A DNA stretch of 64,000 nucleotides from an uncultured Oscillibacter sp. (lineage in GTDB: Bacteria; Bacillota; Clostridia; Oscillospirales; Oscillospiraceae): the NCBI GenBank assembly GCA_910586735.1, contig CAJUJW010000001.1:22553-86552 (forward strand), given 5' to 3'. Under the pieces are notes generated by a model. The model searched no databases. It saw nothing but the letters and a program-made list of their open reading frames with translations, and was not told where the DNA came from. Below, in pieces: positions 51,537 to 61,033 of this stretch (position 1 is its first letter; every line of letters begins with the position of its first letter). The position numbers were made by a program, and so were the translations under genes.

Positions 51537-52970
51537 TTACTCGTTAAAGTTGCTTTCAACAATTAAACTTCTCTCTAACCACTTTTCCCGCAGTAACCTG
51601 AACAGGAACAGCATACCTCGAATACATAATTCTCCGCACATAGCAATCCAAACGCCATACAGCCCGATCCTGGGTGCCAAAAAACTGGCGGTTGTAATGC
51701 GAATCCCCCACATGCTGACAAAGTTTATCAGGCTAGGAATTTTGGTGTCGCCCGCCCCGCGCAGCGCCCCGGCGGTCACAATCGACGCCGCAAACAGCGG
51801 CTCGGCGAAAGCCTCGATCCGAAGCACCTGCGCCCCCAGCAGCCGGACCTCCGGGTCGGGAGTCAGCATCGCAAAAATATACGGTGCCAGAAGAAACATC
51901 AGCAGGCCAGTAACCGTCATAACGGCCATCCCCAGCCATACGGAAAGCTGGGCGAAGCGCCGGGCCATGTCCCGCCGTCCCGCGCCGAGGCTCTGCCCGA
52001 CAAGGGTTGTTGCCGCTGTTCCGATGCCGCCTCCCGGCATATAGCAGAGGCTCTCCGCCGTGACGGCCAGGGAGTTCGCCGCAATGGCCACCGTTCCCAA
52101 CGGGGCGACAATATGGGTAGCCGCAATCTGCGCGCTACAAAGGATGAAGTGCTCAAACGCCAGAGGAATGGAGACCCGTGCCGCTGTTTTGTAACACAGG
52201 GGATCTGCCCTCCAGGCGCAGGAGCGATCCAAACGCAAAAATTCGGAACGCACACAGGCGGCCCACAGCATGAGGCATGTCGTCACAACATCGGCCAAGG
52301 CCGTACCCAGGGCCGCGCCTTTGACGCCTAACCCCGCTCCAGGAACCAGGAACCTCCATCCAAGCAGCGTATAATGCCGAGCAGGAAAAATCAAAAGCGA
52401 GTTAAACAGAACGTCCAACGCGCACATCAGGATGTTCAGCATACTAGGCGTTTTGATATCGCCGCTGCATTGCAGCATGCCGCCCGCCAGCTGGCGGAAT
52501 TGCAGGGAGGGGAGCGCACAGCAGAGGATGAAAAAGTAACTGGAGGCGTCTCCGCGAATCTCGGCCTTTCCGCCCAGCCAGCCGGGCAGGAAGGGACTGA
52601 CTCCCGTTCCGAGCAGAGCGAGAATCAGCCCAAAGACGGCCGCCATCAGAATGGATTGGCAAAATACGGCCCGTCCTTTTTCTCGTTCTCCAGCCCCGGA
52701 AAACTGCGCCACCTGCACCGAAAACCCCGTGACCGCCGCTGTGCATAATCCGTTCAGCAGCCAGGTGGAACTGGAAACCAGGCCAATGGAGGCGGAGGCG
52801 TTGGCCCCGAGGCTGCCCACCATAGCGGCGTCTATGTACTGCATAATGGTGGCGCTGAGCTGTGCCAGGACTGCCGGAACACTCAGACCGACTACCATTT
52901 GCAGCTGCCGCTTCCGGGATAAGGTCTGTCCATCCCGAAAATACCGCGTATCGAAATGCGTGTTTGACAC
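51537..52970 (-). CDS. MATE-family efflux transporter
   Basis: 477-residue, 12-helix multidrug/toxin exporter: GLSVPAVLAQLSATIMQYIDAAMVGSLG at helix 1 and the symmetrical second half with GGGIGTAATTLVGQSLGAG. GTG start at 52970 chosen for GGGGAGG 8 nt upstream; the frame upstream of it is not family-like. More AT-rich than the surrounding operons. Divergent from a MarR regulator 200 bp away, which may control it. Confidence 0.93.
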   Translation of the reverse strand: MSNTHFDTRYFRDGQTLSRKRQLQMVVGLSVPAVLAQLSATIMQYIDAAMVGSLGANASASIGLVSSSTWLLNGLCTAAVTGFSVQVAQFSGAGEREKGRAVFCQSILMAAVFGLILALLGTGVSPFLPGWLGGKAEIRGDASSYFFILCCALPSLQFRQLAGGMLQCSGDIKTPSMLNILMCALDVLFNSLLIFPARHYTLLGWRFLVPGAGLGVKGAALGTALADVVTTCLMLWAACVRSEFLRLDRSCAWRADPLCYKTAARVSIPLAFEHFILCSAQIAATHIVAPLGTVAIAANSLAVTAESLCYMPGGGIGTAATTLVGQSLGAGRRDMARRFAQLSVWLGMAVMTVTGLLMFLLAPYIFAMLTPDPEVRLLGAQVLRIEAFAEPLFAASIVTAGALRGAGDTKIPSLINFVSMWGIRITTASFLAPRIGLYGVWIAMCGELCIRGMLFLFRLLREKWLERSLIVESNFNE

Positions 52971-53035
52971 AGCTTTTTCCTCCCCGTAATTATTCGTATT
53001 TTGTGGGGCATTTGAACGTCTGGCACATACGACCA

Positions 53036-53064
53036 AGTATAGTTAAGTGTCTAAATAATGTCAA
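53036..53064 (-). promoter_or_regulatory. Sigma-70 promoter of the MATE gene
   Basis: Reverse strand TTGACA, 17-bp spacer, TATACT, about 65 bp upstream of the GTG start. Confidence 0.75.
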
Positions 53065-53167
53065 GAGGCTCTTAGGAGGATTCGGCGGAGGTAAAAATAC
53101 TGCTTGCCATTGTAAATTAGAGGAGCTATAATAATAAGCGGCTTTATAAAACGCAAAGTAGGTGTGT

Positions 53168-53656
53168 ATGGTGAGAGAGGAAGTGCTTCAAAAAATCTGG
53201 GAGGCGCAGGACGAGTCCTACGCCCTCATGAGCGAATACGATTCCCTGCCCCACCACTACGGGGAGGACACGCTGTACCAGGCGGAGGGCGACATTGTCA
53301 ACCTCATCGCCGCCCATCCGGGAATCACGGTGACGGACCTGGGGGAGATTCTGAAGCGGACGGTGTCCGCCTGCTCCCAGATTGTGCGGAAGCTCCGGGC
53401 CAAGGGCCTGGTGGAGCAGACCCGGAACCCGGAGAACAACCGGCTTTATAACCTGGCGCTGACGGAGAGCGGCCGGAAGGTGTACGAGGCCCGGCACGCG
53501 TTTAACCTGGAGTGTCAGGCCATCACCTTCCAGTTGCTGGAGGACTTCACCGAGGAGGAACTGGAGGCTCACCTGCGGGTTCAGCAGGCGCTGAACCAGG
53601 CTTACCAGGGGGACATCCGGCGCAGCCGGGAGGCCATGAAAAAGGAACAGCGCTGA
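53168..53656 (+). CDS. MarR-family transcriptional regulator
   Basis: 162-residue winged-HTH regulator: HTH VTDLGEILKRTVSACSQIVRKLRAKGLVEQ and wing NPENNRLYNLALTESGRKVYE. ATG at 53168; a GTG two codons earlier is possible. It lies between the divergent MATE gene and the amino-acid permease gene, whose promoter is flanked by two similar inverted repeats, so it is a candidate repressor of either or both. Confidence 0.88.
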   Translation: MVREEVLQKIWEAQDESYALMSEYDSLPHHYGEDTLYQAEGDIVNLIAAHPGITVTDLGEILKRTVSACSQIVRKLRAKGLVEQTRNPENNRLYNLALTESGRKVYEARHAFNLECQAITFQLLEDFTEEELEAHLRVQQALNQAYQGDIRRSREAMKKEQR

Positions 53657-53658
53657 CG

Positions 53659-53684
53659 AAAGGGGGCCCAGGGCCCCTTTTTCT
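53659..53684 (+). terminator. Terminator of the MarR gene
   Basis: AAAGGGGGCCC-a-GGGCCCCTTTTTC: GC stem with U tract directly after the stop codon. Confidence 0.75.
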
Positions 53685-53737
53685 TGGCAATTGTGAACAG
53701 TTTCCGGTGATGGAAATTGGGCACAACGATAAAGATA

Positions 53738-53806
53738 CTTAAACATTAAGGATATTACTTGACATTTCCTCCGGGTGCTCTATAATAAAGATGCTAAATG
53801 ATTAAG
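53738..53806 (+). promoter_or_regulatory. Permease promoter flanked by two putative operators
   Basis: TTGACA (53759-53764), 16-bp spacer, TATAAT (53781-53786). Inverted repeat CTTAAACATTAAG (53738-53750) lies just upstream and the related CTAAATGATTAAG (53794-53806) just downstream of the -10. The pair suits repression by the neighbouring MarR protein. Confidence 0.7.
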
Positions 53807-53851
53807 GCGTTTGGCTAAAGGGCCCGACTCAAAAAATAAGGAGGAAACGCA

Positions 53852-55228
53852 ATGGAAGAGAAAGGGAAAAAACTAGAGCTCATAAACCTATTGGGCCTGG
53901 GGCTGGGCGGCGCCATCGGAACCGGCATTTTTATCATGATGGGGTTCGGCATTGCTCAGACGGGACGTTCCATTCTGGCGGTGTGCGCGGTGGGATGCGT
54001 TTTTATGCTGCTGGCTTTTTGGTACAACGCGGCAATGTCCAGTATGTTTGTGTTCAACTCGGGCGATTACGGCATGAGGACCATGCTGTTCAACCCACTG
54101 ATGACCGGCGTGAACGCCTGGAATACTGTTATTCAATCCTTCGCCCTCTCCAGCCATGCCATTGCGATTACCGGCTATTTGGTGATTGCGATTCCCGCAT
54201 GGGCTGATTATACAAAGGTACTGGCGCTTATTATTTTGACGCTGGCTTTCCTGGCAACTATCAGGGGCTCCCGCTTCATTACTCTGCTGCAAAACGCCGT
54301 TACAGGAATACTGGTAATTGCTTTGGTACTGTTTGTGGTTTACGGTATAGGAAAGGTAAACCCCGGCGCTTTCTTCTCCAATGCTGACGGCGGCTTCTGG
54401 CTCAACGGGGCCGGTGGATTCCTGGCGGCAATTTCCACCATGTCCTTCGCTTGCATGGGTGTGAGCGGCGTTGTGGCGATGGCGGCGGTGACAAAAAAAC
54501 CCAAGTGGAACATCCCCTTCAGCATGCTCCTTGTCACCTTGATTCTGGCTGTGATTTATGCTTTAATGGCTTATGTGGCCGCCGGCGTGCTGCCTTATGA
54601 GCAGGTAGCCGGAGCAAACCTGAGTGTTACCGCGGAGCAGATCATGCCTACCGGAGCTTATATGTTCTTCTTAGTGGGCGGCGGCGTGTGTGCCATTGGC
54701 TCCACGTTGCTGGGAACCATCACCATCTTCCGCTATCCCATGCTTCAGGTAGCTGAGGACGGCTGGCTTCCCGCCGTGTTCAAGCGTCAGACCAGCGGCG
54801 GATACCCCTACGTAAGCTACCTGGTCCTGTATGTGGTCAGCGCGTTCCCCATCGTGACGGGAATGAGCATCGACGTAATCGTCTCGGACATCATGATTCC
54901 CACGATGTTGATGAACCTGTACATGAATCTGCGGTGCGTCACCCTGCCGAAGAAGTACCCGGAGCAGTGGGAGAAGCGCTCGATCAGGATGCCCGTTTGG
55001 CTCTGGCACGTTTGCTGCGTGGCCGGAGGAATCTGCAACGTCATCATTATTTACAACCTCTTTATCAACTTGTCCGGGAAAGACGCTGTTATCTGCGTGG
55101 TAATTGTCACGGCTCTGGTGGCCCTGTCCATACTCAGGCTGAAACAGGGCGCAGTCAAAGCGGAAGAATTGGAAAAAGTCCGTCAGGCTACCATTCAGGA
55201 TGCTTTGGCCTATTCTAATGAAACTTGA
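53852..55228 (+). CDS. APC-superfamily amino-acid permease
   Basis: 458 residues, 12 predicted helices. Helix 1 carries the family's GLGLGGAIGTGIFIMMG unwound substrate site; helix 6 region FLAAISTMSFACMGVSGVVAMAAV follows. AGGAGG precedes the ATG. It ends 12 bp before a MalY/PatB-type C-S lyase gene, suggesting import of a sulfur amino acid such as cystathionine, cystine or methionine; this link is inference. Confidence 0.9.
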   Translation: MEEKGKKLELINLLGLGLGGAIGTGIFIMMGFGIAQTGRSILAVCAVGCVFMLLAFWYNAAMSSMFVFNSGDYGMRTMLFNPLMTGVNAWNTVIQSFALSSHAIAITGYLVIAIPAWADYTKVLALIILTLAFLATIRGSRFITLLQNAVTGILVIALVLFVVYGIGKVNPGAFFSNADGGFWLNGAGGFLAAISTMSFACMGVSGVVAMAAVTKKPKWNIPFSMLLVTLILAVIYALMAYVAAGVLPYEQVAGANLSVTAEQIMPTGAYMFFLVGGGVCAIGSTLLGTITIFRYPMLQVAEDGWLPAVFKRQTSGGYPYVSYLVLYVVSAFPIVTGMSIDVIVSDIMIPTMLMNLYMNLRCVTLPKKYPEQWEKRSIRMPVWLWHVCCVAGGICNVIIIYNLFINLSGKDAVICVVIVTALVALSILRLKQGAVKAEELEKVRQATIQDALAYSNET

Positions 55229-55240
55229 GGAGGCTCCATC

Positions 55241-56455
55241 ATGAAATACGATTTTACATCCATCATTGACCGCCGGGGCAAGGACGCCCTGGCCGTGGAC
55301 GGCATCGGGCATAAGGTCTGGGGCAATGAGCCGGACGCCCCCAGGGAGGGCTACGACGCCATCCCCATGTGGGTAGCCGACATGAATTTCGCTACCGCCC
55401 CCGCCGTCACGGACGCTATGATTGAGCGGGTAAAGCACCCTCTGTTCGGCTACTTCTTTCCGACGGACGCCTACTACGACGCTATTATCAACTGGCAGAC
55501 CAAGCGGAACGGCTACCAGGGACTTAAACGGGAGTACATCGGCTATGAGAACGGCGTCCACGGCTGCGTCACCAGCGCGGTGGAAACCCTCTCCGCCCCC
55601 GGCGACAAGATCCTGATCCACGCCCCGGTCTACGTGGGCTTCTCCTCCGACGTGGAGGGCCTGGGCCGGACCTCCGTCTACAGCCCCCTCAAGCTGGACG
55701 AAAACGGAATCTGGCGCATGGACTATGAGGACATGGACGCCAAGCTGAAAGCGCACAACATCCACCTGGCCATCTTCTGCTCTCCCCACAACCCGGCGGG
55801 CCGGGTCTGGGAGCGCTGGGAACTGGAGAAGGCCATGGAGGTCTACGCCGCCAACGAGTGCTATGTAATCTCCGATGAAATCTGGGCGGACGTGACCTAT
55901 ACCGGGCACAAGCACATTCCCACCTTGATGGTCAACGACTGGGCCCGGAAGCACACTGTGGCGGTGTATGCCCCCTCCAAAACCTTCAACCTAGCGGGCC
56001 TCATTGGAAGCTACCATGTGATTTACGACAAGTATCTCCGGGACCGGGTGGGAAGCTATGGCTATGCCACCCACTATAATGAGATGAATGTCTTGTCCAT
56101 GCACGCTCTTCTGGGAGCCTATTCCGACGAGGGCGCGGAGTGGACGGACGAGCTGCTCCAGGTACTGGAGGGCAACTGCAAATACGCCTATGAGCACATC
56201 CGGGACCACTATGAGGGCATTACCGCCGCTATGCCCCAGGGCACCTACATGATCTTTCTGGACTGCGCGAAGTGGTGCGAGGCCCACGGGAAGACCCTGG
56301 ACCAACTGCTCAAGGCGGGCTGGGATGTAGGCGTGGGCTGGCAGGACGGTCGCGCTTTCCAGGGCCCCTGCCATATCCGCATGAATCTGGCGTCACCCCT
56401 CTCCCGTATCCAGGAGGCGTTTGACCGGTTGGACAAGTACGTTTTCCAGGTTTGA
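55241..56455 (+). CDS. MalY/PatB-family PLP enzyme (cystathionine beta-lyase)
   Basis: 404-residue class II aminotransferase-fold lyase. Typical MWVADMNFATAPAV near the N-terminus, YENGVHGCVTSAVETLSAPGDKI, FCSPHNPAGRVWERWEL, YVISDEIWADVTY (PLP Asp/Tyr) and YAPSKTFNLAGL with the Schiff-base Lys. Family members cleave C-S bonds of cystathionine or cysteine, some also acting as regulators (MalY). Co-transcribed with the upstream permease. Confidence 0.93.
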   Translation: MKYDFTSIIDRRGKDALAVDGIGHKVWGNEPDAPREGYDAIPMWVADMNFATAPAVTDAMIERVKHPLFGYFFPTDAYYDAIINWQTKRNGYQGLKREYIGYENGVHGCVTSAVETLSAPGDKILIHAPVYVGFSSDVEGLGRTSVYSPLKLDENGIWRMDYEDMDAKLKAHNIHLAIFCSPHNPAGRVWERWELEKAMEVYAANECYVISDEIWADVTYTGHKHIPTLMVNDWARKHTVAVYAPSKTFNLAGLIGSYHVIYDKYLRDRVGSYGYATHYNEMNVLSMHALLGAYSDEGAEWTDELLQVLEGNCKYAYEHIRDHYEGITAAMPQGTYMIFLDCAKWCEAHGKTLDQLLKAGWDVGVGWQDGRAFQGPCHIRMNLASPLSRIQEAFDRLDKYVFQV

Positions 56456-56592
56456 GCGGGGAGAATCGCTCACATCACACAGCGGTTTCCACTTGGCCTA
56501 TTGCCTCGGCTCGTCTCTCTCCGGGCCGTAGAAATAGTCCGAGAAAAGCGTCTTGTGTGGAATAGAAGCGATTGCCGGCAAGTAGAACATTT

Positions 56593-56630
56593 TGGAGGCT
56601 CCCATGTTTCTGTGGGCGCCTCCATTTTTG
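56593..56630 (+). terminator. Terminator after the permease-lyase operon
   Basis: TGGAGGC(TCCCA) pairs with (TGTGGGC)GCCTCCA, followed by TTTTTG; 140 bp after the lyase stop. Confidence 0.75.
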
Positions 56631-56682
56631 TATTGCGATTTGGGGGAGTTTACAAAATACATTAAACGATTATATTGACCCA

Positions 56683-57044
56683 TCAGCGAAACTGGACAGC
56701 CCGTTCATTGTTCACCTTGAAGCCCGCCGCAATGATCATTTGCAGATTATAGTGATTTACCTTGCGGCTGATTTGGAGGTGACCCTCAGATTGAACTATC
56801 CGAAATTTTCGGATAGTTGTTCCTTTTTCCAACTCTGAATCCTCGAATACATTGCTGATATGATAGTTGATCGTTCGCGCGTCTACGTTATACAGTTCCG
56901 CCATCATTTTCTGAGTGAGCCAGATGTTTTCGTCCTCGTAGCGCATCTGGACTCTCTCCATACTATCGCCTGTGGAGGCTACGAAGGTGAGATATTCAGC
57001 GGCGCTGGAGCGGATGCTTATTTCATTATTTTTTATTCTAGAGT
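56683..57044 (-). pseudogene. N-terminal fragment of a RhuM-family protein
   Basis: Residues match the start of RhuM-type virulence/phage-associated proteins: NNEISIRSSAAEYLTFVASTGDS, then MRYEDENIWLTQKMMAELYNVDARTINYHISNVFEDSELEKG, ending at IIAAGFKVNNERAVQFR and a stop. Normal proteins are about 330 residues, so two-thirds are missing. The family start codon appears changed to ATA (near 57044); the first internal ATG is at 56961. AT-rich relative to its flanks, suggesting a decayed mobile-island gene. Confidence 0.75.
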
Positions 57045-57129
57045 ACCTGTCCTATAATATTTTCAAACATAGAATAAATCCCTGACAAGAGTAAGAACAA
57101 TTTGTTCGGATCGGATAGGGCCGTTTACC

Positions 57130-57962
57130 CTAAGTGAGCCCCATCCTTGTCAGCGCTTTGGCAATTCCATCCTCGTCCCAGCGTTCGCAGATTTGACCGG
57201 CAAGTTTTTTCACCCCTCCTCCAGCATTGCCCATGGCAACGCCGGTTCCAGCGGCTCTAAGAATTTCAGCGTCATTCATGCTGTCTCCAAAGGCGATGGT
57301 GTCGTTAGGAGAAATTTTCAAATGATCGCAGACTCGGTGCAGCGCAGTTCCTTTGTTGACACTGGCATCAGATATCTCGCCAGGAATCCAGCACACATCC
57401 TCCGTTGTTTTATCAAACATAACAATCTTCATCTCCGATCCAAGTTCATGCCGGAGTTCCTGAGCCTGAGCGGCGTTCTTAAACAAGGTCACAACTTTAT
57501 AAACAGCCAGATTTCTCTTTTCCTGAATTCGTCGATCTACCAGCATCTTTTCCGGCCTGCTCTGGTAAAGACGCGGGTTCTGGAAAACGTCCATCAAATC
57601 TGAGCTATAGTCCCGAATCTCCCCGCCAATGCTTCCATAGGTGCCTTTCGCACTTTCCACCACAAAGAATAAGTCTTTTTGGCGCAAAATATCTATTACC
57701 CGCCAGTCCGATTCCTTTGGCATAGGCTGGTTCCATATTTCTGCGCCGTTTACTACGATGCGGCCTCCCGCACTGTAGACGCCTCCATCAAAACCAATTG
57801 TCCATACGTTTTCCGGCACGTCCATTTCCAAACGTCCTGTACACAGAAACACCTTATGCCTACAACGCCGGGCGGCATGGACCGCTTCCACCGTGGAAGG
57901 TCTGGGAGGCTGTCCCGGCGCGGCGATGGTACCGTCTATATCTAAAAAATAAGTTTTCCCAT
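57130..57962 (-). pseudogene. Cof-type HAD phosphatase with 5' frameshift
   Basis: Body is a complete HAD IIB hydrolase: LDIDGTIAAPGQPP (motif I), FLCTGRLE (motif II), and AFGDSMNDAEILRAAGTGVAMGNA (motif IV). A good start, GGAG then ATG at 57962 (MGKLIF...), leads into a T6 tract (57944-57949 as A6 on the plus strand) after which the frame is off by one; seven T would restore MGKLIFLDIDGT. Alternatively translation could begin at a GTG near 58017 behind GGAGG, giving a 19-residue N-terminal extension in frame. Either a real frameshift, slippage or a sequencing error. Last gene of the beta-glucoside operon. Confidence 0.7.
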
Positions 57963-58123
57963 TTGAATCTCCTTTTGCCAAAACACACCAAAAGGCGTCT
58001 ATCTGTTCAGACACGCGCCCTCCGATGTTTGATTTACAAGTTCTTCTGGAAAAACTCCAGCAACTGTGCGTAAGCTTCGTCCTCTGCGGGTCCCTCCGTT
58101 GTGATTGTGACCTCTTTTCCTCC

Positions 58124-59565
58124 TTAGGCCAGGTCCGCGCCGTTGGACGCAATGGCTTTCTGATACCAATAAAAGCTGTCCTTGCGAATCCGGGCGCAGT
58201 CCTTGGGGTCGTCATCAGTACGGTCCACATAAATCAGGCCATAGCGTTTTTTCATTCCGTTGGAGGTGGACAGCAGGTCCACAGCGGACCAGGGGCAGTA
58301 TGCGATCATCTCTACGCCTTTATCGATTGCCCGTTTTACAGCCTGGATATGTCCCCGCAGATAGTCGATCCGGTAATCGTCATGGATTTTTCCGTCATTC
58401 GTCAGGGTGTCGTAGGCCCCTAGGCCGTTTTCCGTAATCATCAGCGGCTTGCCGTATCGGTTGTAGAGGTCCCGCAGCATGTACTCCATGCCCACCGGGT
58501 CGATGGCCCAGTCCCAGTCGGTGGTGTCCAGGTTTGGATTCTTGCACATTTCATAGAAACCGGGATGAGTCTCAAAGCCGCTGATGTCCCCCTTTTTGCC
58601 GGAGTGGTTCACACCGCTGTAGCGAATTTCTTTTCCCTCGCCCTCGGGACACCACTTGGCGCACTCGCTGGCGTAGTAATTCAGGGCCAGGAAGTCGCTG
58701 GTTCCCCCCCGGATCAATTCCATGTCCCCCTCTTGGATAACGGGAGCAAGGCCGTGGTCCTCCAGATAGCGCATAGCGGCTTTATTGTACTCGCCTTTGA
58801 AGTAGGTATCCGTGTAGTAGTCGTTCCGCAGGGCCTGGGCGTTTTGAGCGGCCATGCAGTCCTCCGCGTGGGAGGTCAGGGGATAGACCGGCGCGTAACC
58901 CAGGGCGGAGCCCACCAGCCCTCCGGGGACCAGCTCATGGACCAGCTTGCAGGCGATGGCGTGGGCCAAGTTCATGTGGTGGTTGATTTGATAGCGGAGC
59001 TGGTGCTGTTCCTGGAGTTCCACGGGAATGTAACACTTCTGGGTCCAGTATTGGACAATAATGCTCTGCTCGTTGACGGTGGTCCAGTACCGGACCTTGT
59101 CCTTGAATTCGGTGATGACGTACCGGGCTTAGTTCTCAAAGTCCGCCACCACCTGCCGGTCCAGCCAGCCGCCGTACTTCTGCACCAGGGCCCACGGAAG
59201 ATCGTAGTGATAGAGGGTGAGATGGGTTCAATGCCGTTCGCAATCAGTTCGTCAATCAAGTCCCGGTAATACTGGATGCCTTTCTGATTGACCTCGCCCA
59301 CACCATCGGGGAAGACACGGCTCCAGGCGATGGAGAAGCGGTAGGCGGTGAAGCCCATCTCCTTCATCAGCGCCACATCCTCTTTGTAGTGGTGGTACTG
59401 GTCGCTGGCAATTTCCGCCGTGGCGAAGCCGAATTGTTTGTAGCTGTCCTGGTTGATGATGTCCTGCTGGGACGGCTTTTTTCCGTCCTCCAGGGCGGCG
59501 CCCTCCGCCTGATAGGCACTGGTGGAGGCGCCCCACAGGAAGCCCTTGGGAAACGCGCCGCTCAT
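58124..59565 (-). pseudogene. 6-phospho-beta-glucosidase (GH1) with frameshift and stop
   Basis: Start [23 protein letters not shown] and the [12 protein letters not shown] region are normal. After IANGIEPI (near 59222) one base is missing; the next frame continues the family sequence ([28 protein letters not shown]) but meets TAA at 59129-59131, where a Tyr codon is expected (FENYARYV). The remaining sequence, with acid/base TVNEQ and nucleophile ITENG, then runs intact to the end. Two independent lesions mark a true pseudogene. It overlaps the PTS gene by 4 bp (ATGA), formerly one operon. Confidence 0.88.
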
Positions 59566-61011
59566 GCCTGGCCACCTTTTCCGTGAATCAGCTTATACAT
59601 CTCCAGCATTTCCGTGGCCATGTTGATTTCGTTGGTGATGGTCATGATCGTGTCCTGGGCGTGGATGAAAAGGAGGGAGATTTTTGTTTCCTCACCCCGC
59701 ATTTCGGCCTGAATGACCTCGGTCTGACCATTGTGGGCCTCGGTGATGCTGTCTTTTGCTTCCTTCAGCTTGGCCTCGGCTTCCTCCGCCTCCTGGGCGA
59801 TAACCTGGCGCTCGTAGACCTTGAAGAAGGGGAACCAGATTGCCCAGGTCAAAGCAAAGGTAAGCGCCCAGAAGAGAATGGCCCGGAAGTCGCCAGTGAC
59901 CATGATGTAGCCGATGGGGGCGGGAATCTGTCCGGTAGTGACGGAGGCTGCGGGAACCGCCAGCCAGCCCAGGGACATAACCACCCAGATGAGAATGGGG
60001 GTCACCAGGGAGTTGATCCACATAGGGATCATCAGCAGGGGATTGAATACGATGGGCGTACCAAAGACCAGGGGCTCGTTGATGTTGAAGATGGAGGGGG
60101 CGATGCAGATGCTGCCCAGAGTCTTGAGCCGGGTGGACTTGGAACGCATCATCATGACGTTCAGGGGCAGGGTGCAGCCGGTGCCGCCCAGGGTGACCAG
60201 GCTCAGCAGATAGATGGTCTCATAGCAGACGATGTAGGTGGGGATTTCTCCGGCGGCGGCCAGGGCGATGTTCGTGGCGGTGCCCGCAAGGAGAATGGGG
60301 TTTGTGAACGCGGACACAAACCAGCTGGAGATGCCCATAGAGTAGAGGACAGCCTGGACAAAGACGATCAGAATGAAGCCCGGCAGGGTGAAGCCCAGCT
60401 TCTCCAGGGGGGGAGAACAGGGCGGCAATCAAGGCGTAGATATCCAGGTCCAGGTTCGTGCTGAGAATGGTGGCCAGAAGGACCACGATGAAAAGGGGGA
60501 TCATCTGGTTGATCCACTCGCAAACGAAGTCAGGGACCACCGTGCTGTTTTCCAACACATGGAGCTTGGCGTACATGTGATAGATCAGGCCCACCAGCAG
60601 CCCGATGACGATAGCCACGAACATGCCCGAGGGGCCGAAGCGATTGCCGTCCACCAACATTCCGCTGTCGCCGAAGGAGGGCTTGCAGGCGATCAGGTAG
60701 ACAATGGTGGCCGCGATGCCGCCGGTGAGGCTGTAGATGGAGTGGTCCAGCTTTTCCATCAGCTGGTTGCCCAGCAGGAACACCAGCACCAGCGCCGTCA
60801 GCTGGAAGGTGAACTGGAGCACGCCGCTGAAGTCCGGCAGGGCGGGAATCCAGGAGCGGAAGACGTTGTAGAAGAAGATCAGCGCACCGGTGAGGATGAT
60901 GGGCAGGACCTTCATCATGGACCCGGACAGAGCGGCCACCCAGGGATTCCGGGCAAAGCTGTTCATCGTAGACGCAAAGGAGTTTTCCAGCCAGTTCATG
61001 ATCTTTTTCAT
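59562..61011 (-). pseudogene. Cellobiose-type PTS EIIC with frameshift, fused to partial EIIA
   Basis: N-terminal 200 codons (MKKIMNWLENSFASTMNSFARNPWVAALSGSMMKVLPII...) encode EIIC helices. At a G7 tract (60407-60413, plus strand) the frame changes; six G would restore ALFSPLEKLGFTLPGF, after which the rest of EIIC (GTGCTLPLNVMMMRSKS, NINEPLVFGTPIVFNP) is intact. After FFKVYERQVIAQEAEEAE the frame continues into the second half of a lactose/cellobiose EIIA (EAHNGQTEVIQAEMRGEETKISLLFIHAQDTIM) whose first helix is missing, although the phospho-His of IHAQD remains. The fusion may be natural or another deletion junction. Confidence 0.8.
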
Positions 61012-61033
61012 AATGCTTTCTCCCCCTTCCCGC

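Noticed and set aside
58017..58230. Long N-terminal extension of the HAD phosphatase
   Set aside because: Codons upstream of 58017 overlap the 3' end of the GH1 gene in another frame and have no HAD character.
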